A model generated the notes under the pieces. It did not search any database and had not been told where the DNA came from. It saw only the letters and a list, made by a program, of their open reading frames with translations. Positions 63,781 to 64,000 of a stretch of DNA of 64,000 nucleotides are shown here, piece after piece. The translations under genes and the position numbers were made by a program. Origin of the DNA: Maea johnstoni (lineage: Eukaryota > Annelida > Polychaeta > Spionida > Magelonidae). The first letter of the stretch is position 1; every line of letters begins with the position of its first letter. The stretch lies in NCBI GenBank assembly GCA_963942565.1, contig OZ012687.1:11480912-11544911 (forward strand). The letters run 5' to 3'.

Positions 63781-64000
63781 GTAAGCAATGGCAATGACTC
63801 ATAGGGAAAATGATATCTATCACAGTATTTTAATTTGAAATGTATGTAATCACAAGAATTGTATTAATTTGTACTGAGATAAATCTTGAAAGACCATCTC
63901 ACCCTACGTATTACAAAATACAAAATATAGTACAACACCCTCTCTTATAATAACGTGCAGAACTCTAAAGATTATAGAAATTGTCTTAGTTAAGTGATGT

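Larger units (their letters stand above)
1..64000 (+). repeat. Tandem array of a 3,097-bp unit, 20 full copies plus one partial
   Basis: The motif GGCTTTGCGC at position 1 recurs at 3094, 6191, 9289 and then every 3,097 bp to 61938. Only two of the 20 periods deviate: 3,093 bp for unit 1 (4 bp missing in the D-E intron) and 3,098 bp for unit 3 (1 bp extra before exon B). Copies differ by scattered substitutions in exons and introns alike. Each unit is an internally duplicated 1.5-kb half (exons A-B-C, then D-E-F). Both array ends lie outside the window. Similar copies with private variants argue against one sequence being pasted repeatedly, but assembly copy number cannot be verified here. 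Confidence 0.97.

Noticed and set aside
1-64000. CRISPR array or plain satellite DNA
   Set aside because: The period is 3.1 kb with conserved splice sites, open exons and a precise cysteine pattern; neither explanation accounts for these.
1-64000. Transposon or retroelement as the vehicle of amplification
   Set aside because: No terminal repeats, target-site duplications, or polymerase, integrase or transposase-like frames are visible; unequal exchange explains the array.

Overview
The window lies entirely inside one tandem array on the + strand. A unit of 3,097 bp is repeated 20 complete times plus a 2,063-bp start of a 21st copy, and the array runs off both ends. The DNA is AT-rich. Each unit carries six short, evenly spaced exons (here A to F), each with an AG acceptor, a GTAAGC/GTAAGT donor and one open frame. 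Each exon encodes one six-cysteine module of 43 or 44 residues, spaced C-x5-C-x9-C-x4-C-x-C-x(11-12)-C. The CxC..G(Y/F) ending is typical of EGF-like and EB modules. The window is therefore best read as an internal piece of a very large, multi-exon eukaryotic gene for an extracellular multi-EB/EGF-like protein. It holds 124 modules and 16,242 coding bases (5,414 codons), with no first exon, signal peptide, transmembrane segment, stop codon or promoter in view.

Organism: spliceosomal introns and phase-1 EGF/EB-type exons point to a metazoan. AT-rich DNA plus arrays of EB-like modules recall lophotrochozoans, perhaps a bivalve mollusc. That is a guess from general resemblance, not an identification.

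Layout: unit starts are 1, 3094, 6191, 9289 and then every 3,097 bp to 61938. Offsets from a unit start are A +198 to +326, B +923 to +1054, C +1329 to +1460, D +1714 to +1842, E +2432 to +2563, F +2836 to +2967 (unit 1 has E and F 4 bp earlier; unit 3 has B to F 1 bp later). A and D are one module type, B and E a second, C and F a third, so the 3.1-kb unit is itself a duplicated A-B-C trimer. All introns are phase 1. Every exon ends in a single A and begins TT or TC, so every module starts with an Ile codon split across the junction, and any exon can in principle be skipped or joined to any other without losing frame.

The array has sub-regions: units 1-3, units 4-12, units 13-19 and units 20-21, each with its own shared variants, with patches that appear copied between regions. 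Units 13-16 and 17-20 form a four-unit (12,388-bp) higher-order repeat. Every one of the 124 modules carries Arg-Gly-Asp between its second and third cysteines, next to an N-C-T glycosylation sequon. This makes a highly multivalent integrin-type ligand a hypothesis worth testing, although the GD.N part may simply be the family consensus. No RNA gene, mobile element, CRISPR array or independent second gene was found.
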